DNA of 64,000 nt, from contig QEYB01000654.1 in assembly GCA_017562135.1 (NCBI GenBank), forward strand, positions 930,001-994,000. The letters are read 5' to 3'. The stretch comes from Dipylidium caninum. Its lineage: Eukaryota > Platyhelminthes > Cestoda > Cyclophyllidea > Dipylidiidae. The notes below the pieces were generated by a model. That model worked only from the letters and a program-made list of their open reading frames with translations, searched no databases and was not told where the DNA came from. A program made the position numbers and the translations under genes. Every line of letters starts with the position of its first letter. Position 1 is the stretch's first letter. Positions 1 to 12,661 of this stretch are shown piece by piece.

Positions 1-1540
1 ACAACATGGGATCGAATTGGGCTAGATAATCCGTGGGTGGGTCAAATTTCGACGTATCCATAAATGCAGGTGGGGAGAGGAAAGGAATACTACTTCCACG
101 CTCCTGCCTCTGGTTGTACTCCCGCTGTGAGAATCTACAACTTGTGTATGTTGTTCGTGCGTGTGCGCGTGTGTATAGGCGAGTATGCTTTCGTGTGTGT
201 GATTCCCGATGTCGCTACCCTTCCTCTACTTGTGCCGTATGTGCTGTTCGCGCGACTTGTTTATTATTTGAGCGCGTACATACAACGCACTAAACACGCA
301 CATACGCACGTCTGACCTTCGGGGGAACCAATAGCCATCGGGTGCGTAGACCAATGGTAAGAAGCGACGCTGCATGGGCTGACGTCATCGCCACCACGTG
401 CGCACTCGCGCGTAGAGATAAACGCTGGCTTGTAACAGTAGCGCAGCGGTTTCGCGTTGGGAAAGAAGATGTCAAGTCGGGGCTCGTTCTCTTTGTCCCT
501 CCTCCTCCTCCCCCTCCTCTGGTCTGGTCCTCTTGTTGTCGTCAAGACTGGCAATGGCCGTGACTTATCCTCGTAAAGTTCATTATATCGCCATGGTAAC
601 TAGTATTTACCTGTTTGAATGGCTAAGTGGCAACGCACTTTGAGAGTTATTTTCTACGATGTGGGCATAAATTACCATTTTGAGTGGCTATGGTCGGGAA
701 AAAATGTAGCCCAAAACAGTCTTTTGTGTCGTTTTGGGGCGAGATATTTACCTACTGCCTCAACACAATCAAATGAGGATGGGGATACTTCCTGGGGTGA
801 ATTACTTGCATGAGCAGGCCTCAGTTTGAGAAAATAACCTCTAGTTGCAGTCTCCCCGCGACGACGTGTTGCGTCGGAGGGAGTGAAAACGGCGCCATCC
901 CAAGGAGGGATTTCGCCAACATTGAAAGTCCTGCCCGTCATGCTGACTGGGAGCGCTGTCGGAGTCTGAGCACGGGCTGCGCCAGCAGTCGACGCCATTC
1001 TTGTCCGTGCATCGCGGACACAGCAGTCCGCGCCGCGACAGGCGAGGGGACTCCGCCACCGAGGCTGCCTCGCCACTGTTCCAAGCACCGAGAGTTCAGT
1101 CGACCGAGAGGAACGAGGTCCCCGCGACTGCCACGCCTTGCCCTCTTGTCTCAGTGGCCAACTGCTCGAGGGCGAATGTCGCTCTGTGAGCACTTGCTCA
1201 TAGAGGCGACTGTTAGTTGAGCTGTGTAGTCAATGTGTCAGCGAGACGATGCGCGCGCCATCTGATTGGTCAAGTCTCAAGGTCACAGAAGAGATCACCG
1301 AGTCACAATGGGGATTAGGCCGGGGGAGGGAGGATATTATGCCTTAACAAAGTCCCCTTTTAACACGAGTGTGGGGCGACTTTAAAGCCAAGGCGCACGC
1401 GTTTCAAGTCGCCTCTTTGCAGGGGAGCCTCGAAAGCGCCGACTCGAAGGCCATCGACAGTGTCTGGGTGATCAATCGACCTGCCATCATCGATAGACTT
1501 GTGCAATTTTTAGCATCGCTCGCTTAGCACCCACCCACCC
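1..1540. other. No supported gene
   Basis: The window opens with mixed-composition sequence. Several 60-170 codon open frames exist on both strands, but they overlap each other, have no recognisable domain and no convincing splice partners. I see nothing that can be called a gene here. Confidence 0.5.
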
Positions 1541-1640
1541 ACACACACAAACACACAAATTTAGGCTCGTGTGTGTCTGCCTGCCTGCCTGCCTGCCCGC
1601 CTGCGTGGGTGCGTGTGTGAGTGTGTGCGCGCGCATGGTG
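1541..1640. repeat. Simple repeats: CA-rich, CTGC and TG-rich runs
   Basis: A CA-rich stretch is followed by about five CTGC units and then a TG-rich stretch, giving a cluster of microsatellite-like sequence. It explains the Cys/Val and His/Thr-rich open frames seen here. Confidence 0.75.
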
Positions 1641-1699
1641 TGATGCGCTTGTGGTGTTTTCGTAAACAAGCCGCCGGGAAAAGGCGGGAGATGGAGAAG

Positions 1700-4600
1700 G
1701 GGCGAGCCAAGGGGATGCTATACCATTACGTGGCATGAGTTACTGACAGGCTTTTGCTCGCTGCGCTGTGGTGTTGGCAGGTCGAGGAGCCGAAACAGCC
1801 CCGAGACGCGGCAAAGTGGTGCGCTCCACAGCGGGCCGTCGTGTTGACGACTCGCCTCAGCCACTCGGATGGAGGACTGGCGGAGGTGGGAGAAGGTGGA
1901 GGAAGCGTACAGCGAGGGAAACAGGCACACTTTCTCTCTCCCCGCCCTTCTCAGCCTCTCCGGGTCTCGCCTCAACTCGGCTCCGTCCCCGACGCCGTCG
2001 CGGAGGAGTCCTGGCCGCATCGTTCGGCTGCGAGCCCCTCACCGCGTCGGAGGTGGGCCGCCAGGCCGCCAAGGGCGACGTCCGCTTCTCGGGTGATTCG
2101 AAAGCGACGTTCTCATTGCACCCGAAGTCGTTTGGAAGTGGCGCCATTGCGCGCCACTGCGGGCAAGTCAGCGGCGAGGGATTCGGTCGGGCAGAGCAGC
2201 AAAAAGGGGAAGTTCATGGAATACGAAGAGAGGCGACGTTTTCTGGAAAGCCCGACCCACCGATGGAACGCCTGGTGACGCGCGAGGTGACGCAGCCTCG
2301 ACGGGGCGGGTTGTGGCGTCTCCAGTTCGGCGCGGACGCCAGCCGCTCGTCTCCCCGCGTCCCCGAGGTCCACACCGACGCGACTGGGCAGATGGAGGGA
2401 ACAGTGCCAGCGCCACCGTCCACAGCCTCGTCAGACCCGGCAGCGGACGGAAAGAAGAGTGGCTCGTCGCGACCGCCAGTGCCAAATGACTGGAGGAGGT
2501 GGGGGGGGGGGGCGGTTGGCACAGCAAGTTGACAGCTGCTGACATCCCCACGCCTCCGTGGGCGGGTCGAGGTGGTGGTGGAGGGCGGGTCGGCGACCCG
2601 GGGCGGGGCGGGCGCGAGGCTCCCTCTGATTTGAATGTCACATAGCAGGCAGTCGGAGCTGCGGGCACCTCGTCCCGTGAAATCGCTCCGCTCCACTCCT
2701 CCGCCGCCACCACCGCCTCCGCCGCCTCGACGCGCTCGATTGACGTCGGTGCCAACTGAATGCGACGACGTTGTCACTTTGCGTCAAACGGCGTTGCGGC
2801 AGGCGGTTGGCAGTTCGAGTGTCGCGTCGCCTGCGTGCACGACTGCCTGTGGGAGGGCAGCAGACGGTGTGGTGAGAAGACTCGGTTCTCCTCTCGTTTG
2901 ACAGACACGCTGACGCAAGTGAGCTGCAGCGCCTCAAGGTCGTTGTCAGTTGCCAATGAAGACGTCGCGCCATTGTTTTGTCGCTCACGGCGCCGTCTGC
3001 GAGGCGGGTGGCGCGAAATCCCCTCGGCCCTGGCCTCCCCCGTCTTCCACACGGTCTCCGCGTCTGTCCCGACGAGGCGGACGGTGCGACGACGCCTTGC
3101 GCCTTCTCCCGCTTCCTTCGCTTTGGTCCTCATCACCTTCACTCCCCGCAGAGGCCAATTAGACCGACTTTGGCAGCACAGACCTCCACGAGTGGCACGC
3201 GCCCGTCCAGCCTGTCCGCTCGTCTGCCTTCCCGAGCCCCGCACAGCCGGTCCGCGGCTACTCGCGGCCGGGGCCGGCAACAGGCCTCGAATCAGTCCGC
3301 GGGGACGTGGAGTCGGGGTGCTCTCTGTGGTGCAGATACCAGCCGGCCATGAGGCGAGGAGGGCTGGAGGGGCGAGGGGCGAGGGGAGCCGCGAGAGAGG
3401 AAAAAGGCGTCGCGAGAGGGGGGGAGGCGCCTTAGCTCCGCTCTATTTGCCTGTAAACAGACGGACAGTCATCGAGCGAACGGGCAGATGGGCAGACCGC
3501 CTGGCTGGCTGGCTGGCTGGCTGTCGGTGGGCGGGCGGGTGGGCGGCGGAGAGGCTGTCGGCTGGACGAGCGGGCGAGGCGAACGAGCGAGCGAGCGGGG
3601 CAACTGCGACTCAAGGGCTTTTGTCTTCTGACGTCAGGGCGGTGATTTGTCGCCGTCGTCAAAGTCGTCGTTGTCGCCATCAGCGCAGTCACTGCCATCG
3701 CCGCCACCAATCGCCAACGCGGGGGCGTTTTTATCCGCCACCGCTTCGTGATGCGCGTGCGCTTGTCACGACGCATTACGCGGTGGTTGTTGCAGCGGTG
3801 GCGGGACGGGGCGGGACGGGACGGGGATGGGCGAAGCGGAGCTGAGTGGGTGCAGGAGCTGATAGCACGGCCGATGCGACGAAGGGGGGGGGGAACGCGA
3901 CGGCCGATTTGAGGCGCAGGGGCGGGCGGGGGAACAGGCTGCCAGAGCCCCGAAAAATGGCGAGGGCGGACCGGCGGGAGCCTCCACTGCCGAGGCGGCG
4001 CTCCGAGACCATCGACTGCGTGGTGTTTCCGATCCACGTAGCGACTGGGGCGGGAGACGGTGGCGAGCACTCGGGGGAGGGTCAGGGAAGCACGGTGGAC
4101 AGCTGCGTGCCTCCACGCTCGCCACCGGGAGGTGCGGACCCACGTCGTGTGGAGGGGCGGCGAGAGCTCGGGGCGCCACGTCGTCACCACACCTCCCCTT
4201 TCCCTTGAGGAAGCCTGGCGCGAAACAGATAATTCACGTGAAACCTTCCACCGAGCGTCGTCGGCGACAGCGACAGCGGCGGGAAGAAGGCGAGGTGACG
4301 GCGTCTGCGCGTCCTCGGAGCTGTGGCTTACGGTTGCAGCGGTCCGGCGAGGAGTCGCGGTGAACGCATCAAAGAACAGTCGGCACGGACGCGGAAGCGG
4401 TCAGGCAAAGAAGAAGAAGAGAGAATGAAAGAAAGTGGAGGCGAGACGAGACCAGACGAGACGAGACGAGGCGGAGGCACGAAGCGGCTGGTGGGATGAC
4501 CTTCTGAGAATAAGTTATATTCCACGGTTTCGAGCCGAATGCGACAGCGGCTAGACGCTAGACAAAGATCCGACGTCGTTCAGACGCGGAGAACGCCGGA

Positions 4601-5500
4601 GACCTGTCGGCCAACCATTAGCCCGTCCGGGCTTCCGACGCTCGCAGTCAGTGGGGCGGCGCAGGAGCCGCGGAGCTCAGGAGGGTGGAGGAGCAGACCG
4701 CGGAGACGGCAAAGGACAACAGACGCCGGTGATTGGCGCCGCAGGCGGACGGACCGAGTGACCCGCGCGCCGAGCCACGCGACGCGGAGGGCGCCGACGT
4801 CCTCGGCGTCCGAGGCGATGTGCTGGCGCGTGTGAGCTGCGCCGCGATAGTCCCGTCCACCTTTGCCGCGACCGCGGTGAGTGGACGGCGGACTTTGGTG
4901 TCGCCGCGTGAGCCTCCGCGCATGCTCCGCTCCGTTGTCGCGCCTCCCTTCCTTCCGGGCTGGAGGAAAAAGTGGCTCGCGCTCTCCCCCTCCTTCCGTT
5001 TGGAGCTGCGGCGTTTTTTCGAGGTGAGGCGGCCTGTCCGACGCACCGGGGACGGGCAGGAGGTGGCGAGCACGAAGTGGGCTACCACGGCGGTTTGGCA
5101 AAGCGGCGACGCACCAACTTGTTGATCGGCCGGCTCCGGCGCCAAGCGGTGCGAGGCGGTGTGAACGGGAAGACGCCCTGCCCGCCAGTCCGGCGACGTC
5201 GCTGGGCTCGCAGCGCCTCCACTCTGCGGCCCAACGCGTCCACCGTCCAAGTCGTCGTCCTCGCGGGCAGACAACGCGTCCGCGGACGGGGCGGGGGCGG
5301 AAGCGTCCAGTTGAGACGACAAGGATGGCACGATTAACGTGCCGAAGAGACAAGTCGTCTGGCTGGCCGAGTGCGACGACGCGCGCCGAAAACGTTGAAA
5401 TGGAAGGATTCTCTTCCCCCTCGGACGCCGCCTTTGTCCTCTCTTCCTCCTCGCCTGTGCTCGACAGATTTACCTGCCACGTCCGATCCCGTTCCTCTCC
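1700..5500. other. GC-rich, CpG-dense block
   Basis: Roughly 3.8 kb of very GC-rich sequence with abundant CpG, in contrast with the AT-rich sequence to the right. Long open frames occur in almost all frames (the longest, 2760-3845 on +, has 361 codons), as expected when stop codons are rare by composition. Their proteins are Arg/Pro/Ala/Ser-rich with no domain. A good donor (GCG|GTGAGT) sits at 4879 and an acceptor at 5508, so part of the block may be the 5' untranslated region and promoter of a + strand gene starting near 5.5 kb. That link is inference. Confidence 0.45.
3497..3525. repeat. CTGG tetranucleotide repeat
   Basis: About five tandem CTGG units inside the GC-rich block, followed by GGGC-rich sequence. 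Confidence 0.8.
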
Positions 5501-5508
5501 CCTCTCAG

Positions 5509-5681
5509 CGAAACATGCAAGAATTTAGTAACACGCCTCCGGTATTCCGCCATCCACGCAGTCCGTCACCACCGCCACAGAAGCGCCGTCGGCTGGTTGT
5601 CGAGCCTTCCTCTGAGAACCAGCCTCTGCGGCGAAAGCTGCGTCTGTCTGCGCGTCGCCGTGTGGAATGCATGCGAATAAG
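5509..5681 (+). CDS. Possible first coding exon, basic nuclear-type protein
   Basis: A pyrimidine tract ending CTCAG at 5508 precedes an ATG at 5515. The frame encodes 55 complete codons up to a donor-like AAG|GTGCTC after 5681. The peptide starts MQEFSNTPPVFRHPR, carries a Pro/Ser run, then QKRRRL (a plausible nuclear localisation signal), and later an Arg-rich segment. It is more protein-like than the overlapping frames, but no domain is visible and no following exon can be joined with confidence; candidate exons 3.4 kb downstream (9.08 kb) may or may not belong. Family unknown. If it is not an exon, it is a chance frame at the edge of the GC-rich block. Confidence 0.3.
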
Positions 5682-5792
5682 GTGCTCTGAACTAGAGCCT
5701 CCGTCGCACTTCTTGGTCTCCCTCTTCTCCCTCACCGAAATTTACTACCTCGTCTCTCGTGGCAGTTAGTGGGACTGGGCGTTTTGAGAGCT

Positions 5793-5820
5793 TCCGTCCG
5801 TCCGTCCGTCCGTCCGTCCG
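5793..5820. repeat. GTCC tetranucleotide repeat
   Basis: About seven tandem GTCC units, followed by degenerate CCAC/CCGC-rich sequence to about 5880. It produces the spurious Arg-Pro-Ser-Val repeat proteins in the forward frames. Confidence 0.85.
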
Positions 5821-5879
5821 CCCACCCGCCCGCCAATCCATCAGTCCATCCACCTATCCACCGACCCATCGGTCCAACC

Positions 5880-8270
5880 ACGCCCCCAGCGATGCCACGA
5901 CGACTGTGGGGCTGTCAGACAAGGAGTCTCTTCACCCACTCGCCTCTTCACTTCAGCCCTCACTCCCAGCTCGCGTGCAACTCTTAAAAAGGCGCTTTTC
6001 ACATGCAACCGAGTTTCATTTTTATGCGACGTTTTACTACCCTCCACAATGTCGGTTGCGGATTACATCGCCCTCAAACCGAGAGGCAAAAGCACGTTGA
6101 CACGAATACTCCTTATTTCTGCGTTTTCTTTTGCGGAAGACACGACTGGAAGCGGCGAACAGTGGAATGCGCATTATGCCCGCCTCTGCCGTCGTGCCTC
6201 GCAAGAGTGGAGGAACGAAAAGGCGGAGGAAAGAGAGAGGCAAAAACAAAAATAACCACACAATGCTTTGCCAGGCATTTCATTCTTATTTGCAACATCT
6301 TGTCATCTGGGAAGCTTGTTCGTCGACTGGCCGGGGCGGAGGCCATAAACGGAGGGTGGAGTCGTCTGCAGCGGCCAGTCACAACCACATCCCCCCTGGT
6401 AGATGACTGCTGGTCGTTCAGATGTCCCAACTTAACTCTCTTATCCCAGGAGGTTCCTTTTCAGTTTACCGTACCGGCCTGCAGAGATCTGATGGATCGA
6501 CGGCCCTATTGGCTGCAAAGGGATTAGGCGCTCCTCTGATTGGTGGAGCTGTTGATCAATCAGAAGTGGCAGTTGAGCAGAGTTGATTTCCTCATTGGCC
6601 AGTCTGCAAGGGCAGTGTTCAAGGAGCGCCGGATTGGTAGAAGGTGTACCGCCGCCGAGATGGTGCAGCACTGCTCACGGTTACGTTAAATGGCAGAAAC
6701 ACGAGAGGTGGTTTTCATTCAGACACTAAGAGCCCATTCGGACAACATCTCCCCCAGACCCTTTGACCTGTTTTCAGATATACAAGTCAACTGAGTAACC
6801 GGTTAGAGACTTAGAGGAAGGGAAAATTTGTTTTTCGTTATTTCCCATCTAACGATTTCTCACCTATAAAAGCGGCGCTCCTCTCAATTATCAAGGTCCT
6901 TTCAGTTTCGATATGAGGTTGCTGACTGACTCGTCTGCCATGAAACAGGAAAGACCACTTGGATCTCAGACCGATGAGAGTGCGAACGGCGGGTGAGGCG
7001 AGACAGGATGTGTCGACAAGAAACGAAGGAGACAACAGGTTTTTAGAACCGACTTATAAAACGAATTCCGTGCAATAAAAGCTCTGCTCAGCATTAAGTC
7101 ACGTCTACGAGAACAATTTTAAGTAGAATTTTAGAAAACGGCCACCAAAATCACCAGCTACTCATCAGTGGTATTAGTAGTATACCACATAAATAAATTA
7201 TTAATACTTCTTGACACAGACTGCGGATTAACCACGGCAGGAACGCCTTTCTCTTCCTCTGGCTAGCCAGAATATCATTCAGTGGACCGCCTTCAAAACG
7301 GTTGTGTGGACCAACCCACTTGGCGCATAGACCCGCTTGACTCTGTAACCGACGTGGTTGAGCGATCAAAAGGGCGACGATACAAACATAATGGCATGCG
7401 TGTCAGAGACCACTGAGGATTAGCGTGGAGGGGTAGATTGCGCACCTAGTTGTCGAGCCACCCTGAGGAGGAGAGGGAAGTTGAGACGCCGGCCTTCAGC
7501 AGGGCCGGCAAAACAAACTGACCCCCGATTGGCAAGGAGATGAGCGGGCGGATCTGGCTCTTCAACCTATCACTCTTGGAAGCTAATTACGAATAATGCC
7601 TGACTTTATAAGCTACAACGATAACACACCACTGGCTGGTCCACGGGAGCCTACGCAATCACAGAAGCGCGACTAGCCTGACTCGCACCAGGACAGGGCA
7701 ACAGGGGCACTAACGGAAATAAGAGGAGCAGGCCCGTCGACGCATGAAGCAAGAAGCTCCACATCCCATAATTAACTCCGGTCGTCTCAACACGGGCATG
7801 CCGACCACATTTTAAGCGAACTCGTGAGCCATTAGAGGAGCCGGTCATTGAGGGATGAGCCGCCCGTGTTTACCAGTCGTGAAAAAAAGAACGCCGGCCC
7901 AATCCGCTAGTAAAGACTCCGCTTCGGTGAGAAAACCAATGAAGTCACACATTTAACTCCTTGAAGCATGGACGCTAACCTGACAGATCACGGCAACAAC
8001 ATATTTCAGTTCGCGTTAACGAATACACACGCTTACGCAGAGGCGGTTAAACGAGATTCAACCCAGAACGAAACCTTGACCCGATAATGATGGGAGAACC
8101 TCATAACATCCTACAAAGTGGCGGCACACTCATATCACAATTGCAAACTCGATGCCAATTCACGGTCAGCCCCATTAATGATAGATGTCAAAACAAATTA
8201 CGCAAAACGAACTTTACTAAAATGCCGATTTACAAAGTATGGGTTGCTATGACCTGCGGACTACTATTTG
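5880..8270. other. No supported gene
   Basis: Intermediate to AT-rich sequence with only short open frames (under 180 codons) and no domain in any frame. I find no tRNA-like or rRNA-like sequence by eye. Confidence 0.5.
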
Positions 8271-8277
8271 TACATGC

Positions 8278-8283
8278 TTTATT
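8278..8283 (-). terminator. Poly(A) signal AATAAA overlapping the HSP10 stop
   Basis: On the minus strand the last codons read CAG AAA TAA AGC, so AATAAA overlaps the stop codon. If used, the 3' untranslated region is only about 10-30 nt. Confidence 0.5.
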
Positions 8284-8650
8284 TCTGTAGCTTGGCCAGG
8301 AGGTCACACTCACGGAAGAGGTAGTAGTCCTAAAAAATCATTCGACGAATGAAAAGGAGTGAAGCCTACCTCTTCATCCAGAACAACTTTAGTACCACCG
8401 AATTCAGGGAGGAAAACTTTATCACCGACTTTAACACAGAGGGGTAGAGGTTTGCCATCCTAAATGGTATAAGATGTGGTGACAATAAGACGTTCAACCA
8501 ACCTTATCAAGGCGACCGGGACCTGCGGCAACAACAGTGGCTTCCAGAGCTTTGCCCTTAGACTTGTCCGGAATCATTATTCCTCCTTTAGTCGTACAAG
8601 TGGCCTCAAAGCGTTGCACAAGAACGCGGTCGAAAAGAGGAAGAAAGCAC
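8279..8650 (-). CDS. HSPE1: 10 kDa heat shock protein, mitochondrial chaperonin (GroES/Cpn10)
   Basis: Co-chaperonin that caps the mitochondrial HSP60 folding chamber. Three coding exons are readable: 8650-8503, 8459-8370 and 8329-8279 (stop at 8279). Exon one gives [12 protein letters not shown], then [20 protein letters not shown]: the GroES N-terminal strand followed by the mobile loop, whose IMIP is the hydrophobic HSP60 contact (IML in mammals). Exon two gives [20 protein letters not shown], the family signature. Exon three ends [16 protein letters not shown], matching the usual Cpn10 C-terminus. The phases join. The first exon, with the ATG and a few residues (phase 2 into 8650), was not located upstream. 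The visible part is about 95 of roughly 100 residues. No HSP60 gene is seen beside it, unlike the vertebrate HSPD1-HSPE1 pair. Confidence 0.93.
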
Positions 8651-9077
8651 CTGAAAGCTTGGCCCGCCTATCCCAAAAAGGTCATAAACCATACCGAAAC
8701 CCACCATTATGCACGTGCAAAAGACGAAGAATATTCTACGATGCGACAACCTTCACGTCGGATCATTCTAACAAACACCTCAAGCCGGTTTAAATGTTTT
8801 AAATACGAAAAACAAAAGGCTAACACACGAAACTTTTTTTTAATATTGCATGGAAATGTATTTGGTTTATATAATACGACGGACTATTCATTATTTTGTT
8901 CATTTATGCCTACCATCCATTTTCTCGATCCAATTTTAGTAAAGAGTACATCAAATTGTAGACTTCATCAGCATATTTAAAATTTTCACGGTCATTGCCA
9001 CCAAGTGCAATGAATGGCTACAGGTGAAAGTCTTAGAAAAATTGTTGTATATCCAGCTCGTTTGAGAACATGATTGA

Positions 9078-9881
9078 ACCAGAAACTGTTCGGGGAGTAA
9101 ATTAGATGAGGTGGAAGGAATTGAAACACTTTATGTGGTTTACGTACTGGGAGTTTCTCGTGGGCGATTGCTTCCATTATTAGAAAACGCAAATCCAAAT
9201 GCACTAGCTCTGTCGGCAGAAGCCCTGTTCTTTGGCTCCACCCCCATTTTTGGTGATCGGCGAATAAAAAGTGCCTATCAGGTGGGTGTGATTTGGCAAA
9301 TCACCTTTACAGACAACGGGCCACTTGTTACTTCATGTTAGACAATTTCTACAGCAAGTGGTTAACCACAAACGCTCTCTCTCTCCACCGCCCCACCAGA
9401 TGACATTGATGCGGAGGCATGGGGCGATTCGGTCGCTGGGCATTTGTCGTCCCCTTCCGATTCGCGTGTGCTGACGCGTCTTTTTAACGCTCCTTTGACA
9501 CCTTCTGGGGAGATGATGGTGAGGTCCACCGCTACTCTACGTTAAACACCTATTTTCGGAGAAAGTGGTAATATGGCATTTTAACCTGTAAGAGGGGCTC
9601 AATCTGTTGAGCAAATGCAAAATAAACATTGATGAAACATTATCTACATTTCAGTTTATAGGTTCCGCAGTAGAACTATATTTGGAGCCTGTCTTACTAT
9701 GCTCTCATGTTCTTGCCGCATGTAATTTCCCTTCGCCTCACTTAGCGCTGCCCGTGTTCTGAAAAATCAGGCGCCTCCCTTCCCCGAGTTAGAGGCCTCC
9801 TTCGCGGTTGGTGACTCTGTTCCCTCAGGGGATTCCCCACTAGCGGAGGCGCCTGCGGATGCACATGTGGGACAGAATAGA
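9078..9881 (+). CDS. Candidate exons of an unidentified + strand gene
   Basis: Three stretches look like joined coding exons. The first, about 9078 to 9289, contains ETLYVVYVLGVSRGRLLP and NPNALALSAEALFFGS. The second, 9400-9523, begins DDIDAEAWGDSVAGHLSS and ends GEMMV. The third, 9746-9881, contains AARVLKNQAPPFPELEAS. Using donors GG|GTGTGA, AG|GTCCAC and GA|GTGTGA the phases fit (1, 2, 0), though these donors are weak. GC content and residue use are protein-like and no stop interrupts the frames. I recognise no domain; a faint resemblance of the first and third pieces to a BCAS3-type protein is too weak to name. 5' and 3' ends are not found. Confidence 0.35.
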
Positions 9882-10034
9882 GTGTGAATGTCACTCGTAC
9901 TGAGTGTTGCATAGGTGGCGCGACAAGTCTATTAGGGCAAAGTTATCCCAGTCCAACTCCTTAAGTATATTTCTTTAAAGTGAAAAGGCCTCTTCAAGAG
10001 CCCTAGGGGGAAACTTTATTTCCGTCTCTCGTAG

Positions 10035-10250
10035 GGAGAATCCGCTGCTATCCACCATTGCGTGCGTTTATGACGATGCACGGGAGATCACATCGACTTT
10101 GGCGAGGGCTCCTGCGCCTTCCTCAAGGATGGGCGCGGGGGGGGGGGCGCGTGATGTGGAGGACCCCCGGTTGGAGATGTGCCCTGCGGTGGATGTGTTC
10201 CCCCTCGGTCTGCTGAGAGGCGGGTCTGCGAGTGCTCTCGGCCGCTGAGT
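10035..10250 (+). CDS. Possible further exon, unidentified
   Basis: After a pyrimidine-rich CTCGTAG at 10034, one forward frame stays open for about 70 codons: it starts ENPLLSTIACVYDDAREI, passes a poly-G run, and continues DVEDPRLEMCPAVDVFPLG before a stop near 10246. It lies in a GC-rich patch that extends to about 10.95 kb. The phase does not join cleanly to the exon ending at 9881 with the acceptor at 10034, so membership in the same gene is doubtful. No domain recognised. Confidence 0.25.
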
Positions 10251-10949
10251 CATCACCGGGTCAGGGCACCCCATCGACCGCAAGACGACCCGCTTGTGCT
10301 ACGCAGGGGCGTTCACTTCTTCCACCTCGTCCACGGCCCAGTAGGCACAGTCGCGTTGCCCGCGCCCCAGCCGGACCAAGCCGCAATTAATGTGGGTGCG
10401 AACCGCGAAGGTGGCATTTAAGAGAGGGACCAGTCCGCGCCGGAAGAGGCGGGGTCCGCATTCTGGGCCACTACCAGGCGCCCCTTCGCACGTCTGCACT
10501 CGCCCGGGCAACGCACGGAAGACGGGTTAATGAGAAAGTGGGAATGCGCGCAAGGAGCTTAGTCACACATCTGAACGGCACAGGATGAGGGCAGATGGGC
10601 GAAACTGCGCATAATTCGGCTCCCGTGCCCTGCTTGTGGTGTTGTTGCGCATACCGATGTCGCAGTGAGGGTGGAGGGTGACTCTGTTTGAGGCATAGCA
10701 GTAGCGCCGTCATCGCTGACGAGGGCGGGCACCTCGGGGACTCCTCACAGCCGCCATACACTGCAGCCAGGGCCGCCTCTCGATGGTGCCGCGTTCACCC
10801 TGACATTCAACGCGGCTGCGAGATCGGACACGCCTCCGCGAGCCTCCTCATTCGGCAAGGACGCAATGTGTACACACGGAGTTAAAATCTCCCGTCCCCG
10901 GCACTCTGCCCTCAAAGAAGTTACCGGTCTACGGGCAGGGTGGTCTCGC

Positions 10950-12350
10950 AGTTGCAGCTGCAGGACACCGGGACGCCTCTTCACTTTCTCGCCGATGCCA
11001 CTAAGCCTGGAAGGGCGCGCCTAACGGGAAACTTGGCATTGTCTGCACCCGGCACCATCATTTGCCCAACGCCTCTCCCTCACAAATGCAGACCGCTTGG
11101 ACAATAGTTCCCACCCCTAATGTGATCAAATATTGGTCGGAGAGTCATTTAGCAATTGCAACACTCTGAAGAAAATTAATTGCGAGGCAAAACAAATCAT
11201 GGCTTAGCTGCGTGGAAAACTGGGGTCTGGATTGGTTTCACAAGCACGGAGTCCTACTCGGGCCCCTGTAGAACCAGCATAAAATCCGCGTACTGCGTCT
11301 TCCCCCCAACTCTTGCTCCATTCGACTGGCTCACTAGGATTTATGTCGAGGGATGCCATTTTCGATTTGCAAAAGTATGAGGCTTAAAGATCATTTCAAA
11401 CACTCCCAAGAGTACTTCCTTTCACCTTCCTCATTGGCCGATACTAACGCGTGCCACCAGGTTACTTTTTGTCTGCATTGTTCCAGTCAGCACAACAATC
11501 TGGTGAAGGTTCGCGTTGCTCTAGTGTAACGGGGAGGACTAGACAACGATTTTCAAGAAAAACGAAAAGTACAGATCGATGCTTACCCTTTCCATCAATT
11601 CAACTCCCGACGATTTTTCGAAATACTCTGGAAAAATCCAGATTTCCAATTCAAGATGAGATAAAACTCATAGATGGATACGAGATAACGGGGTTAGTCA
11701 GTTCCCATTACCACCAGTAAACAAAAAAGACCAGGAATGGCAAAAAATGGGGTAGAAAGAAGGAGCACCACCACCTTTCCCATCTGCACAAATTCCATTT
11801 ATTGTCGAAAGGTATGAGAACCTTCTGCGATAAATCGAGGAATATTAAATCATCGCATCATAAGATGAATACCCGCCTCCTCTATTACCCCTTCGTTGAA
11901 GCGATGCGGGGATCATGTCATTTCTGGAAGTCGTTGAGTTGCCTCACCCGAATATGCGTCAAAAGCTTGAATGTCAATAGTACAAGAACACATGAAAAGG
12001 TAGGAGTAGGCACAATTGCGAAGATGCCAATGTTACCACAACGTCGAAAAGTACGAGGCCATCGAGAACCACACAGTCTCCAGCGTCACCACCGCGCTCA
12101 CGTCTGCGCCCCCACTGGATAGCGGACAATGACTCACACCACCAGAACATACATACAGCTGGAACGTCTTTTACACAGACGTGGCGACGACAAAAATCAA
12201 TATTCCGCGTTGACTTGGGCGCACAAATGGATAAGATAAATTCTGCCAGGGCCTCCAACATCGAGGCACACAAGTAGGCAAGTTGCCACGCCGGGAAGCG
12301 TTAAAGGATAAAACAGAGGCTGAGGCAGAGTATAATAAGGGAAATAGCAG
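10950..12350. other. No supported gene
   Basis: AT-balanced spacer between the unidentified + strand exons and the 3' end of the Boule gene. Only short overlapping frames are present and none shows a domain. Confidence 0.45.
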
Positions 12351-12352
12351 CG

Positions 12353-12379
12353 GTAGTAGTAGTAGTAGTAGTAGTAGTA
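12353..12379. repeat. GTA/AGT trinucleotide microsatellite
   Basis: About nine perfect AGT units, about 280 bases beyond the Boule stop codon, probably in its 3' flank. Confidence 0.9.
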
Positions 12380-12661
12380 AAAAGTGCTCGTGGCAAGGAC
12401 ATTACGAAAAGAGAACGATGGAAGAATGCACCACTGGCAAGTGTGCGTATAAATATACCCAAGAATTCCATCATTTCTACATGTGTGTTGTAGTAGCAAA
12501 CATTTGGCATTTCGTGTGTTCTTGTGTGAATGGGTGTGTTTGGGTATGGGTGTTTGTGCGCGACGAGTGGAAGAGGAGGTAAAATCGTACACGAGTTAGG
12601 CAGACTAGACTATGGAATGTAAAAAGTGTTTATGTGCACGCTTGCTCGCTCGAGAGCATGC

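Noticed and set aside
2760..3845. 361-codon forward open frame
   Set aside because: Arg/Ala/Gly-rich product inside a CpG block where all frames are open; no domain, no splice context.
9078..9881. Assignment of the unidentified exons to BCAS3
   Set aside because: Only two short partial resemblances, with wrong spacing; not enough to name.
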